From Bacteroides fluxus YIT 12057 (GTDB taxonomy: Bacteria > Bacteroidota > Bacteroidia > Bacteroidales > Bacteroidaceae): 64,000 nucleotides of DNA. How positions within the stretch are numbered: position 1 is the first letter of the stretch; each line of letters opens with the position of its first letter. Positions 36,500 to 47,199 of this stretch are shown here, piece after piece. The stretch covers positions 62,001 through 126,000 of the forward strand of contig NZ_GL882689.1 in NCBI RefSeq assembly GCF_000195635.1, in the 5' to 3' direction. Position numbers and translations under genes: made by a program. Under the pieces are notes generated by a model that did no database searches, was not told where the DNA came from, and saw nothing but the letters and a program-made list of their open reading frames with translations.

Positions 36500-37081
36500 A
36501 TGTTGCAGATTGGCGATGTTGTAGTCTCTTTTGATGTGTTGCGCGAGAAGTTTCTCTGCGATCTGGATGCCTGCAAGGGAGCATGTTGTATAGAAGGAGA
36601 CGCCGGTGCACCGGTGGAGTTTGAAGAAATTGCGAGACTGGAAGAGGTGTTGCCCGTGATTTGGGATGAGCTGGCGCCCGAAGCGCGTGCAGTGATAGAA
36701 AAGCAGGGCGTGGTATACACCGACCAGGAAGGCGATTTGGTTACTTCCATCGTAAACAACAAAGATTGTGTGTTTACCTGTTATGATGAGAAGGGCTGCT
36801 GTTTCTGTGCGATCGAGAAAGCTTACCGTGAAGGCAAGACTGATTTCTATAAGCCGGTTTCCTGTCATTTGTATCCCATAAGGGTGGGTAATTATGGCGT
36901 TTATAAGGCTGTGAACTATAACCGGTGGGATGTTTGCAAGGCTGCCGTCCTGCTGGGGCAGAAAGAGAATCTTCCTGTATATAAATTCTTGAAGGAACCG
37001 TTGGTCCGTAAGTTTGGCGAGGACTGGTATGCTGAACTGGAAATGGTGGTGGAGGAGATGGTGAAGCAGAAAATGCTGTAA
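36500..37081 (+). CDS. DUF3109 family cysteine-rich protein
   Basis: 193 residues. It contains about ten cysteines in a fixed pattern: CDLDACKGACC near residue 20, then CVFTCYDEKGCCFCAIE, and later KPVSCHLYPIRV and WDVCKAA. The SCHLYPIR motif and the CxxxCxxxCC start are diagnostic for DUF3109, related to the YkgJ-type proteins thought to bind zinc or an Fe-S cluster. Function is unknown. It starts 14 bases after the gpmI terminator, so it probably has its own promoter inside or near that hairpin. The downstream hairpin at 37144-37183 serves as terminator. Confidence 0.88.
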   Translation: MLQIGDVVVSFDVLREKFLCDLDACKGACCIEGDAGAPVEFEEIARLEEVLPVIWDELAPEARAVIEKQGVVYTDQEGDLVTSIVNNKDCVFTCYDEKGCCFCAIEKAYREGKTDFYKPVSCHLYPIRVGNYGVYKAVNYNRWDVCKAAVLLGQKENLPVYKFLKEPLVRKFGEDWYAELEMVVEEMVKQKML

Positions 37082-37143
37082 GGCAGTATCGGGAAGGCAG
37101 GCACTATTCTCTGAAAAGGACCGGACTCCAAAGATCCAAAGAA

Positions 37144-37183
37144 AAGCCCCGGACGGCAGGATTATCCTGCCCGTCCGGGGCTT
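37144..37183. terminator. Shared terminator between the DUF3109 gene and gyrB
   Basis: AAGCCCCGGACGGCAGGAT (37144-37162) pairs with its inverse at 37164-37183, apart from one extra G. It is the only candidate between two convergent genes. On the minus strand the stem is followed by TTTTC; on the plus strand by CTTCTTCG, a weaker tract. Confidence 0.8.
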
Positions 37184-37214
37184 CTTCGTTGTAAGATACG
37201 AGGTTGGTTATTGA

Positions 37215-39191
<1,977 letters not shown>

Positions 39192-39217
39192 CTATTTTCC
39201 TTATTGTAATAACAAAG

Positions 39218-39225
39218 CAAAAGTA
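39218..39225 (-). promoter_or_regulatory. Possible -7 element of gyrB
   Basis: TACTTTTG on the minus strand fits TAnnTTTG and lies about 30 bases before the gyrB ATG. A -33 TTTG is not found at the standard distance; TTTA occurs about 24 bases upstream. Confidence 0.4.
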
Positions 39226-39343
39226 GTGAAAATCCTTGAGATTTCACGTTAAACGAAGGGATAAATTTGGGTCGTTTACAGCTTTTTAGCACCGTAAAGA
39301 GGTGAGGATGAATCCTTGGGATGGAGTAGGTGTAAAATGGAAA

Positions 39344-39367
39344 AGGCTGAACTTTTTAGTTCAGCCT
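39344..39367 (-). terminator. Terminator of rpsT
   Basis: On the minus strand AGGCTGAACT pairs perfectly with AGTTCAGCCT around four bases, and TTTTCC follows. It lies 28 bases after the rpsT stop. Confidence 0.88.
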
Positions 39368-39394
39368 CTTATATCTTTCGTGCGACAAATCAAC

Positions 39395-39649
39395 TTAAGC
39401 GAGCTTGTTGATGTAGATTGCCAACTTAGACTTCAAGTTGTTAGCCTTGTTCTTGTGGATAACGTTTGTTTTAGCCAATTTATCCAGCAATTTTGTAATG
39501 CTTGGATACATGGCTGTTGCGGCAGCCTTATCTGTAGTAGAACGAAGTTTACGAACAGCATTTCTCATGGTCTTACCATAATATCTGTTGTGAAGTCTTC
39601 TTTTCTCTTCTTGTCTGATTCTTTTCAGTGATGATTTATGATTTGCCAT
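39395..39649 (-). CDS. rpsT: 30S ribosomal protein S20
   Basis: 84 residues, highly basic. [35 protein letters not shown] is the conserved S20 start, and [24 protein letters not shown] the conserved end. S20 binds 16S rRNA early in 30S assembly. The gene lies 40 bases downstream of tRNA-Glu on the same strand, with no promoter-like TAnnTTTG in between, so the two are probably co-transcribed. Its terminator is at 39344-39367. Confidence 0.97.
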   Translation of the reverse strand: MANHKSSLKRIRQEEKRRLHNRYYGKTMRNAVRKLRSTTDKAAATAMYPSITKLLDKLAKTNVIHKNKANNLKSKLAIYINKLA

Positions 39650-39689
39650 CTCGACTAATCTTTTTTTAATTCGTTTATTTTTTTATTTG

Positions 39690-39761
39690 TAGCCCGTGGG
39701 GGAATCGAACCCCCCTTTCAAGAATGAAAATCTTGCGTCCTAACCGATAGACGAACGGGCC
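39690..39761 (-). tRNA. tRNA-Glu (anticodon TTC)
   Basis: Read on the minus strand, the 72-base gene begins GGCCCGT and ends ACGGGCT plus a discriminator A; the acceptor pairs fully apart from one G-U at the end. The anticodon stem CAAGA/TCTTG encloses the loop TTTTCAT, so the anticodon is TTC. The T arm is GGGGG-TTCGATT-CCCCC. CCA is not encoded. The strong promoter at 39818-39848 drives it. Confidence 0.96.
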
Positions 39762-39817
39762 ATCCTTTGTTGAGCGTTTCCGCTCTTGCAAGCGCCTTTG
39801 TTTCTCGTTTGCGGTTG

Positions 39818-39848
39818 CAAAGGTAGAAACTATTTTTAAACTACCAAA
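39818..39848 (-). promoter_or_regulatory. Promoter of tRNA-Glu (and probably rpsT)
   Basis: On the minus strand TTTG (39848-39845) and TACCTTTG (39825-39818) are exactly 19 bases apart, a full match to the Bacteroides promoter. Transcription would begin near 39811, about 50 bases before the mature tRNA 5' end, leaving a leader with a small GAGCG/CGCTC hairpin. Confidence 0.85.
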
Positions 39849-40007
39849 ACATTCCGGAATATTTTTTCATGTATTTCTCTGCCTTGTTTTAAAAATTGGA
39901 GTTTTATTGTCTGATAATCAGCGCTGTATAATCTTTCATTTTTTTACTCATCTTCCTTCCTTTTTTTATTCATCTTCTTTGATTATGCTTTTATCGGGCT
40001 TTTTTTG

Positions 40008-40015
40008 TAGTTTTG
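40008..40015 (+). promoter_or_regulatory. Possible -7 element of recO
   Basis: TAGTTTTG fits TAnnTTTG and lies 32 bases before the recO ATG. The nearest upstream TTTG (39978-39981) is 26 bases away, longer than the norm. The rest of the 286-base spacer between the tRNA gene and recO is AT-rich, with no further feature seen. Confidence 0.4.
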
Positions 40016-40047
40016 TTATCGGATTGAAAGCCTAAAAAGAATCGGAT

Positions 40048-40776
40048 ATGTTACAGAAAACATCGGGAATTGTGCTGCACACCTTGAAGTATAAGGATAC
40101 TTCCATCATTGTGGACATCTATACGGAGGTGGCCGGAAGGGCGTCGTTTGTGGTTTCGGTGCCCCGTTCACGCAAGGCGGCGGTGAAGTCCGTGCTTTTC
40201 CAGCCATTGGCTTTGGTGGAGTTGGAGGCCGATTTCCGTCCCACTGCTACTATATATAAAGTAAAGGAAGCCAAGTCTTTCTATCCTTTTTCCACGCTCC
40301 CATACGATCCCTATAAGTCGGCCATTGCCCTGTTCCTGTCAGAGTTCCTGTATCGGGCCGTGCGCGAGGAGGCGGAGAACCGGCCTTTGTTTGCCTATCT
40401 GCGCCATTCCATCATCTGGCTGGATGAATGCGGAACGGGCTTTGCAAATTTTCATCTGGTTTTTCTGATGCGTCTTTCCCGTTTCCTCGGGCTGTATCCC
40501 AATCTGGAAGATTACCATAAGGGAGACTATTTCGATATGCGGAATGCCTGTTTCACGCCGTTGCGTCCGCAGCTGCATTCCGATTATATAGCTCCGGAAG
40601 AGGCTTCCCGCCTGACGCGGCTGATGCGTATGAATTATGAGACGATGCATCTCTTTTCCATGAGCCGGGCGGAACGTACCCGTTGCCTGGCGATCATGAA
40701 TGAGTATTACCGCCTGCACCTGCCCGATTTTCCCGTCTTGAAATCCTTGGAAGTACTGAAGGAATTGTTTGATTGA
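40048..40776 (+). CDS. recO: DNA repair protein RecO
   Basis: 242 residues. The N-terminal OB fold is recognised by [38 protein letters not shown] and the basic loop [24 protein letters not shown] helical region follows ([35 protein letters not shown]), as in other RecO proteins. The four zinc-binding cysteines of some RecO proteins are absent, which is usual in this phylum. RecO helps load RecA on single-stranded DNA with RecR. The gene is single and is followed by 400 bases without a gene that contain a 22-bp repeat array. Confidence 0.93.
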   Translation: MLQKTSGIVLHTLKYKDTSIIVDIYTEVAGRASFVVSVPRSRKAAVKSVLFQPLALVELEADFRPTATIYKVKEAKSFYPFSTLPYDPYKSAIALFLSEFLYRAVREEAENRPLFAYLRHSIIWLDECGTGFANFHLVFLMRLSRFLGLYPNLEDYHKGDYFDMRNACFTPLRPQLHSDYIAPEEASRLTRLMRMNYETMHLFSMSRAERTRCLAIMNEYYRLHLPDFPVLKSLEVLKELFD

Positions 40777-40902
40777 GCGCTGCTATGGGGGGATCCGTTC
40801 GTCTTAACGGGAAATGCCGCCTTGCGCACACCCGGCAAACAGCCTGTATAAATAAGGAAATCTGCTTTTGGTAATATATTAATAGTCAGCGACTAATTAC
40901 TG

Positions 40903-41100
40903 CAAGGTTACTGCATGTGCTTTGCAGTGGCAGTGAATACGTGTTGCAGTGGCGCTGCAAAGTATATACAGTGATACTGCAAAGTATATGCAGTGGCACT
41001 GCAACATATATGCAGTGATACTGTTATATATGTGCAGTAATGCCGTCGTAAGTATGGGGCGGCATTGTGAAATGTATGCGGTGGCACGGCGTGATATACG
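40903..41100. repeat. Nine-unit 22-bp imperfect tandem repeat
   Basis: Cutting the sequence every 22 bases from 40903 gives nine units that align without gaps through 41100. The best-conserved part of a unit is CAGTGNNACTGCAAAGTATA, and CAGTG and CACTG arms give each unit an internal inverted repeat (for example GCAGTGGCACTGC at 40990-41002). Units at 40969, 40991 and 41013 are closest to one another, and the units at both ends have drifted. The period is close to two helical turns. No spacers occur, so it is not a CRISPR. An ORF of 67 residues across it (40949-41152) is a by-product. The 126 bases between recO and the array hold nothing recognised. Confidence 0.85.
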
Positions 41101-41116
41101 GGGTTGTGAAATGAAA

Positions 41117-41145
41117 AGAGAGGGCGCCGTTACCGTGCCCTCTCT
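41117..41145 (-). terminator. Terminator of the large minus-strand operon
   Basis: AGAGAGGGC (41117-41125) pairs perfectly with GCCCTCTCT (41137-41145) over an 11-base loop. On the minus strand the stem is followed by a short T tract ending in TTTTCAT. It lies 33 bases after the stop of the last LRR gene. Confidence 0.72.
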
Positions 41146-41177
41146 CTTGTGATGATCTGTTGTCCTGTTTTTTTTCT

Positions 41178-43037
41178 CTACATGTCGCCGATGGCGGGAA
41201 TGCCGGTCGTGTTCTTTTGCGAGACGCTGCGCGTGTTGGCCGAACGGGTATCGATGGCATAGGCCGAGCGGGTGGGAGTGCCGGGCTTGGGCTTCACGTA
41301 GGCTTCAAAGCAGTAAACATCTTGAGAGGCTGTATTGGTGAAGACACTGCCTTCGTATTGGCCTCCTTCTGCCCACCAGTTGCGGTTCAGTACATAGATT
41401 TCATCGTTCGCCGCTACACGGCGGTAGGTCGGTTGCAGGTAGTAGTCGGGACCCTCGTCCGGAAGCAGTTCCTGGGGAGTGGCTTCAATTTCTGCATCCG
41501 TTGCCTTAAAGGTGACGGTGCCGGATATGTTGTATTCATCTATATAGATGTCCGGGTTATAGGGCATGGCGATGATGTAGGGGGTATTCGGCTCGATGGA
41601 GGTTACGTCGGTAAATCCTTCTTGGGTCAGACGGCGCAGCCAGAAGGGCTTGGCGCCCTCAATGTCACTTCCGAAAGGTGCCAACCGGCCTTTTTCGGCG
41701 TGCGAGATGTGGGTGGGCGTAAAAGGTAGCGCCAGGGTACGCCATCCGGATGAGACATTCTGGTATGTCCATTGTGTATCGAAGTGAATGTCCACTGAAA
41801 TGCTTTTTGCCTTGAAGGCTTGGGGGCAAGCGAATATATTCTCGCTGCCTCTCCAACTGGAAATGTCGTATTTCAGTTCGATGGACTTGGCTACTCCATC
41901 TATGATTACGTTGACCCAGTTGGGGCCCCAATAGGGTACGCTGTTGTTCTTGGTCTGCAGGTATAGGAAGCAGTTCTCGTTTACTCCCTGGGGGTCGCCT
42001 ACTTCTGCTTCGGAGTTCCAGAAAACTCCTGTGAGGTTGCTGCAATAGTCGAACAGGGAACCTTCTGTTTGGGTAACGGTTTCCGGTATGGTCAGTGTCC
42101 GGAGTTGCTTGCAATTTGCAAAAACGCGATTACCCAATGTCGTTACGGATGCGGGAATTTCGATCTTTGCCAGTAGGGTGCCGTTGAAGGCGTATTCTCC
42201 TATTTCTTTCAGTGCATCCGGAAGCCGGACGGATGTCAGTCTGGTATTCCCAAATGCCCATGAGCCTATCTTGACTACACCGTCCGGAATCGTTATGCTT
42301 TCTAAGGACGGGCAGTTTTCGAATGCGTAAGGCCCTATCTCTTTCAAGGTTGACGGAAGGTTGACGGTTTTAAGCCGGTGACATTCGCCAAGGTTGGAAA
42401 TGGAGGTAATGCCTTCTTCGATAGTCAGGGTGGTCAGACCGGAATAAGCGAAGGGTCTGTTCATCGACTTTATATTGCTGGGTAGGCTTATTGCCTCAAG
42501 GGAGGTGCATCCCTCGAAGGCATGCCATTCGATACTGTTGATCGCAGCGGGTATTTTGAATTCTTTCAGGGAAGTCATGCCTGCAAACATTTGATAGCCT
42601 ATTGTCTTTTCACTCAAGTAATTGTTTACGTTTACTTCTACGGTATATCCGTCAGGATTAACGTACGAACAAGTGAAAGAGTAGTGGGAATGCTCATTGT
42701 GGCTTTTTACTACGGCACCGGTCATGTCCAGGCTTTGCAGTGCGGTCAGTGTGTGCAGGAACTCCACGTCTATGGCATTGAATGTGCCGGATATGGTCAG
42801 CTTCTGTACCGTCGGTGCGGCGTCTCCCAACGCCTCGGCCAGTTTGGCTTCCAGCCTGTCGGTATCGGTCAGTGTCACATGGGCAGTCACCGGTTCGGTA
42901 GCCCTTGAGTCGGTGCTGCTCGACTGTGTCCCTCCGTTCAGCAGTTCCAGGCTTTCATCGCTTCCCGTACAGCTTGCCCATTGCAGGCCGGTGGCTATGG
43001 CCAGGAAGTAGATCCATTTTGTATATTTCTGTTTCAT
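41178..43037 (-). CDS. BspA-type leucine-rich-repeat lipoprotein, copy 2
   Basis: 619 residues from the ATG at 43037, chosen because the sister gene starts MKQ at the same place; ATGs at 43043 and 43046 are also possible. The signal peptide ends in a lipobox-like WASC. Residues about 75-330 hold LRR_5 repeats: SLDMTGAVV, SLEAISLPSNIKSM, TLTIEEGITSI, SLESITIPDGVVKIGSWAF, TSVRLPDALKEIGEYAF and AKIEIPASVTTLGNRVF. The last 200 residues form a second domain with NPDIYIDEYNISGTVTF and DEGPDYYLQPTYR, ending in QKNTTGIPAIGDM, shared exactly with the sister protein. BspA-type repeats often bind host or surface proteins. It is the last gene of the operon. Function inferred only from the fold. Confidence 0.78.
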   Translation of the reverse strand: MKQKYTKWIYFLAIATGLQWASCTGSDESLELLNGGTQSSSTDSRATEPVTAHVTLTDTDRLEAKLAEALGDAAPTVQKLTISGTFNAIDVEFLHTLTALQSLDMTGAVVKSHNEHSHYSFTCSYVNPDGYTVEVNVNNYLSEKTIGYQMFAGMTSLKEFKIPAAINSIEWHAFEGCTSLEAISLPSNIKSMNRPFAYSGLTTLTIEEGITSISNLGECHRLKTVNLPSTLKEIGPYAFENCPSLESITIPDGVVKIGSWAFGNTRLTSVRLPDALKEIGEYAFNGTLLAKIEIPASVTTLGNRVFANCKQLRTLTIPETVTQTEGSLFDYCSNLTGVFWNSEAEVGDPQGVNENCFLYLQTKNNSVPYWGPNWVNVIIDGVAKSIELKYDISSWRGSENIFACPQAFKAKSISVDIHFDTQWTYQNVSSGWRTLALPFTPTHISHAEKGRLAPFGSDIEGAKPFWLRRLTQEGFTDVTSIEPNTPYIIAMPYNPDIYIDEYNISGTVTFKATDAEIEATPQELLPDEGPDYYLQPTYRRVAANDEIYVLNRNWWAEGGQYEGSVFTNTASQDVYCFEAYVKPKPGTPTRSAYAIDTRSANTRSVSQKNTTGIPAIGDM

Positions 43038-43063
43038 AATCATCATTCTTTGTTTTTATGTCG

Positions 43064-44779
43064 TTACATATCGCCTATGGCAGGAATGCCGGTCGTGTTC
43101 TTTTGAGCGGCACTTCGTGTTTTAGGAGAGCGGGTGTCTATTTCGTACAAAGCGCGGGTGGAGCTGCCGTTCTTGTCCTTGACGTATGCTTCGTAGGCAT
43201 ACACATGGGTGGAACTACGGGCGAATACGCTGCCCAGCTCATGGTTACGGATGCTGTAGTCGTAGTTCAAGGCATACACCATGCCGCCTCTTTTCACAAA
43301 TTGATAGGTGGGCTGAAGAAGATAGTCCGGTCCTTCATCGGCGGGTAATTCATCCGGAGTCACTGCGATTTCTACGTTCTCTCCCGTGAAGGTGACGTTT
43401 CCGCTGATGTTGTACTCGTCCAGATAGACGCCGGGATTGTAGGGCATGGCGATGATGTAAGGCTTGTCGGCCTCGATGGATGTTGCGTCCACGAAACCGT
43501 CCGCTGTAAGCTTACGCAGCCAGAAGGGTTTGGCGCCTTCCACGTCGCTGCCAAAAGGAGCCAATGCGCCTTTCTCTTCCGAAGTGATGGAGCTTACCTT
43601 GAACGGCAGTGTGAGGGTGCGCCATCCGGAAGCCTTTCCTTCGTAAGTCCATCTGTCGAGGAACGTCATGGTCAGGCTGATGCTTTTGGCGGTGAAGGCG
43701 ATGGGACAGGAAAACTTCTTGGTCGTTTCCCAGGTACTGTTTGAATAAGTCAGCTGGATGCTTTCCGCAATACCGTCCACAATAGTGTTGGGCCAGGAGT
43801 TTGCGTCGTAAGTGGCTGCCGTGCCATTGTCGCTGTTGATGTACAGGAGACAATTCTCGGTGGGACGGAATCCGGGTACGGCTATGGTTGTATTCCAAGC
43901 AAGCATCCGGAGATTCTCGCAGCCATCTACCGGTGAACCGTCTGTTTGGGATACGGTTTTCGGTATGGTCAGTGTCTGGAGCTGTTTGCAGCTGTTGAAG
44001 ACTCCATAGCCCAGTCGTGTACAGGATGCCGGAATTACGATTTCTGTCAGTCCGGATTCGGCAAACGCCTGTGATTCGATATATTCTACACCTTCCGGAA
44101 TTGTAAGGCTCTTTAAAGAGGCACTGCCTCGGAATGCTTCACTGCCGATTTCCTTTAAGGTGGATGGCAGATGCACAGTGGTAAGCGTGCGGCAATTGTT
44201 GAAACCGGAGATGCGGGTTACGCCTTCGGGCACAGTGATGGTGGTTACGGGAGAGCCGTGGCATATATTATAAAAGGCAAAAGATGTAATGGTCGAAGGT
44301 ATTTCTATTTCCTTCAAAGCCGGCATGCCGGCAAACATATAGTTGCCTATTCCATTATCTGACAAGTGTTCCGATACATTGACTTCTTGGATGTTGCCGT
44401 AACTGTCTTCATAAGAGTAGCTGAAGGTATAGTAGGGGCGGTCGTAGTCCCACTTTGTCTCTGCGTCTGTCATTTCCAGTTTCTCCAAGGCGGTCAGTGT
44501 GTGCAGGCATTCCACGTCCCTGGCATTGAACGGTCCCGCAATGCTCAGCACCTGGACATTGGGTTTATTGCTGCCCAATTTTTCGCTTAACTTTGCGTCC
44601 AGCGTGCCCGCTTCGGTCAAGGTAATGTCGGCCGTCACCGTCTCGACCGTGCGGGAGTCGGTGTCTTGCGGAGCGGCATTCAGCCGCTCCAACTCTTCCT
44701 GTCCTCCTGCGCAGGCATATAGCAATAGGCTACATGCGCTTGCCAGAAGAACGTTCCATATTGTATTGTTCTGTTTCAT
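43064..44779 (-). CDS. BspA-type leucine-rich-repeat lipoprotein, copy 1
   Basis: 571 residues. The signal peptide (NVLLASACSLLLYAC) contains a lipobox LYAC, so the protein is anchored by lipid. The N-terminal part (TADITLTEAGTLDAKLSEKLGSNKPNVQVLSIAGPFNARDVECLHTLTALEKLEMTDAE) closely follows copy 2. LRR_5 repeats follow: LKEIEIPSTITSFAFY, TITVPEGVTRISG, TTVHLPSTLKEIGSEAF, SLKSLTIPEGVEYIESQAF, TEIVIPASCTRLGYGVF. Fewer repeats are present than in copy 2. The C-terminal domain with NPGVYLDEYNISGNVTF and the end QKNTTGIPAIGDM is the same as in copy 2. The pair arose by tandem duplication. It lies five bases after the seven-repeat lipoprotein gene. Confidence 0.78.
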   Translation of the reverse strand: MKQNNTIWNVLLASACSLLLYACAGGQEELERLNAAPQDTDSRTVETVTADITLTEAGTLDAKLSEKLGSNKPNVQVLSIAGPFNARDVECLHTLTALEKLEMTDAETKWDYDRPYYTFSYSYEDSYGNIQEVNVSEHLSDNGIGNYMFAGMPALKEIEIPSTITSFAFYNICHGSPVTTITVPEGVTRISGFNNCRTLTTVHLPSTLKEIGSEAFRGSASLKSLTIPEGVEYIESQAFAESGLTEIVIPASCTRLGYGVFNSCKQLQTLTIPKTVSQTDGSPVDGCENLRMLAWNTTIAVPGFRPTENCLLYINSDNGTAATYDANSWPNTIVDGIAESIQLTYSNSTWETTKKFSCPIAFTAKSISLTMTFLDRWTYEGKASGWRTLTLPFKVSSITSEEKGALAPFGSDVEGAKPFWLRKLTADGFVDATSIEADKPYIIAMPYNPGVYLDEYNISGNVTFTGENVEIAVTPDELPADEGPDYLLQPTYQFVKRGGMVYALNYDYSIRNHELGSVFARSSTHVYAYEAYVKDKNGSSTRALYEIDTRSPKTRSAAQKNTTGIPAIGDM

Positions 44780-44784
44780 GATTA

Positions 44785-47178
44785 TTATTTTTGATCGGGT
44801 GAAACATTGTCGCCTTGTCCGGGAATACGTTTAGTGGTGAATTCCCATCTGCCGATATAGTTGTCTTTGCCGTCAATGGTGACATAAACCCACAGGTTAT
44901 ACGTTTTCCCTCCTGTCAGTCCTTCGATGGTGCCGCTGAATTTCCTTTCGGCATCTATGTTGGTGCATTTCAGTTTGCCGGTCGCTTCCTCCGGCCCGGT
45001 TTCAGAATTGTCCGACCAAACGAATCCATATTCAGCGTTGCTCAGGTCCACCTCGCTATGGACTGTGGCTTGGACTTCGCACTTGGTGTCTGTGGGGGTA
45101 TTGCTAGTACTTATGGATAGGTTTTGCGTGTTCATCCAATACGTACCGTTATAGCAAACAATCTTCTCGTCTCCTATCTGAACAATGGCGTAGGCTCTTA
45201 CTTTATAGGATGCATTGAAGGACAAATCTTTTATTTCCAGTGTATAGCTGCTTTCGGAGGCCGGGGTTACGGCTTCTTCCACTTTCAGGTCATCCACTGT
45301 CGGGTCCGAGGTGCTTTCAGTGCTGATGGCGCAAAAACCTCTTGCCACGATGGTGCCGTCTGCGCCCGGTGTTATTGCCGTGGTTACTTTCAGAGAGTTC
45401 AGTGCACTTTCATTCTTCATCTCACCGAACGAAGGACGGTCGAAGTCCGGAGTATAGAAGTTGTTCCAGCCGGAGTAGGCAATCTCGGTTCTTCCCCCTA
45501 ACTCGCACTTGGCATAGGCGCGTACATAATAGTTGGTCTGGTATTTAAGCCCTGTTACGGTGGTGATGAAACCCGCGTCCGAGGTAATCGCTTTGTCGCA
45601 ATTCTCCAATGTGACTTCCGAGAACTGGGTACTCAGGACAAACCCGCGTTCCGTGATGTTGGTATTTCCCGGATTGGGCATCTTGCCAACCAGTTCTGCG
45701 GAGTTGAACGTCAGCTTGTCGGAACTTGTTTCTATTTCGAGTGAAGGCAGGTTGAATCCCTCTGTCCAAAGCTGTGTATAGCCATTGGTATAGCCTGTTT
45801 CCGTCAAGTCGCCCGACTTATAGATGGCGTATGCGCGTATGTAGTAGCTGCTGGCCATTTCCAGTCCTTCGATGGTCGCTACAATCTGGTTTTCTCCGTT
45901 GGTCACGGCTTTGTAGGTACCGGCTGTCTTGGCATCTTCGATAGACAGTTCCCCTTGGCTTCTGCTCCAGATGAAACCTTTCTCTACCAGTGCGTTCGCG
46001 TCATAGTTCTGGATGGATGCTTTTACGGTCATCGTAGTTGCCGTACAGCTGTAGTCCAGAGAATTGTCGGCTTTATAGGTAAACTCTATCATAGGTCTGT
46101 CCAGCCTTTTGGTCGTGATTTCGCGTGTTGCCCCATAGGCGATTCTTTCTTCACCGCCAACGGTGTTTTTGGCGTACGCCCGGATGTAGTAATGTGTATC
46201 CTGCAGCAGGTCCGTAATTTCTTCGATGTACGAGTACTTTTCTCCACTGACATTTATGCCCTCTTTGGGGTGAACGAATTTGGAGTCGCTGTTGTAGGTG
46301 GGAAGAGCGTTTGTCTTGCTGTAAACGAATCCGCATTCGTCAATGGCGCCGTTGGAACCGACCGCGGAATTGATGGTGCCTGTCATCTTTACGGAAGTGA
46401 TTTTGATGTCCCCTTCGTCAATCACGCCTGTCTCGATGTTGGCGGACAACAAAGCGGCGGTTTTCTGTTTGAGGATCGTACCATATCCTTCGATGCTGCC
46501 GGTAGAGGCGTCTTTGTCGGCGGCATTCTTGGCGTAGGCACGGAAATCATATTCTGTATCGGGCTCCAGGTCGGTCAGCTCGATGGTGTATTGGTCATCT
46601 TCCGTGATTTTTTCGCTGGCGACAGGGATGAATGTCTTGGCGTCGCTTTTCTTATAGCTGACACCGCACTCTATCAGGACCTCGTTCCCGTAATCTTCCA
46701 CGTAGAACTTGAAACGGGCATATCTCTCGCCGATGGAATCGGTTACCAGTTCACTCAGCTGCGGGCCGGACATTGAGGTGGTGTTGAAGGGGCGTTCCTC
46801 GCTATAGACAGTCGTGGCGCCCGTGGTGGCATACATGCGATAGTAATAGAAGGTGCTGGGGGATAACCCTTTTACCTGGATGGTCAATGAAGTGCCTGCC
46901 CCCGATTCCAGCATCGACACTTGGGTGGTCTGGTCGGTCGGGAAGTCTTTGGAAGTAGAGTATTCGAAACCGAAATCTTTCAGTTTGTCTGTCTCGCCGG
47001 AAATGGAACCGGAAAAGACGGCTGAGGTACGGAGGGCATTACTTACTTCCTCTATCGTAAGTTTGGGTGCCATATTGTCGGGAATATCCTCGTTGGTGCA
47101 AGAGAATGTTGAGCAAATGAGCCATCCTGCCGCAAAAAAGGGAAGCAGGTTCTGTGTGATGTATTTCTTGATTTTCAT
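44785..47178 (-). CDS. Lipoprotein with seven fibronectin-III-like repeats
   Basis: 797 residues from the ATG at 47178; an upstream ATG at 47190 adds only MLSD. The signal peptide ends in STFSC. The rest is seven units of about 100 residues. Each has an aliphatic strand, then GFxxS or GFVxSxx, then a YY-x-RAYA strand: RMYATTG, FRAYAKNAADKD, IRAYAKNTVGG, IRAYAIYKSG, VRAYAKCELGG, VRAYAIVQIG and LWVYVTIDG. This is the beta-sandwich order of fibronectin-III-like domains in Bacteroidetes surface proteins. It is probably a long surface stalk. The gene starts 22 bases after the barrel protein and ends five bases before the first LRR gene. Ligand unknown. Confidence 0.72.
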   Translation of the reverse strand: MKIKKYITQNLLPFFAAGWLICSTFSCTNEDIPDNMAPKLTIEEVSNALRTSAVFSGSISGETDKLKDFGFEYSTSKDFPTDQTTQVSMLESGAGTSLTIQVKGLSPSTFYYYRMYATTGATTVYSEERPFNTTSMSGPQLSELVTDSIGERYARFKFYVEDYGNEVLIECGVSYKKSDAKTFIPVASEKITEDDQYTIELTDLEPDTEYDFRAYAKNAADKDASTGSIEGYGTILKQKTAALLSANIETGVIDEGDIKITSVKMTGTINSAVGSNGAIDECGFVYSKTNALPTYNSDSKFVHPKEGINVSGEKYSYIEEITDLLQDTHYYIRAYAKNTVGGEERIAYGATREITTKRLDRPMIEFTYKADNSLDYSCTATTMTVKASIQNYDANALVEKGFIWSRSQGELSIEDAKTAGTYKAVTNGENQIVATIEGLEMASSYYIRAYAIYKSGDLTETGYTNGYTQLWTEGFNLPSLEIETSSDKLTFNSAELVGKMPNPGNTNITERGFVLSTQFSEVTLENCDKAITSDAGFITTVTGLKYQTNYYVRAYAKCELGGRTEIAYSGWNNFYTPDFDRPSFGEMKNESALNSLKVTTAITPGADGTIVARGFCAISTESTSDPTVDDLKVEEAVTPASESSYTLEIKDLSFNASYKVRAYAIVQIGDEKIVCYNGTYWMNTQNLSISTSNTPTDTKCEVQATVHSEVDLSNAEYGFVWSDNSETGPEEATGKLKCTNIDAERKFSGTIEGLTGGKTYNLWVYVTIDGKDNYIGRWEFTTKRIPGQGDNVSPDQK

Positions 47179-47199
47179 ATCTGATAGCATAATAGTTGT

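Noticed and set aside
40903..41100. CRISPR array
   Set aside because: The units are directly adjacent at 22 bases with no spacers and carry many mismatches; no cas genes are near.
40949..41152. 67-residue ORF across the 22-bp repeat array
   Set aside because: The period of 22 is not a multiple of three, so the repeat is not kept as protein, and there is no start site or family.
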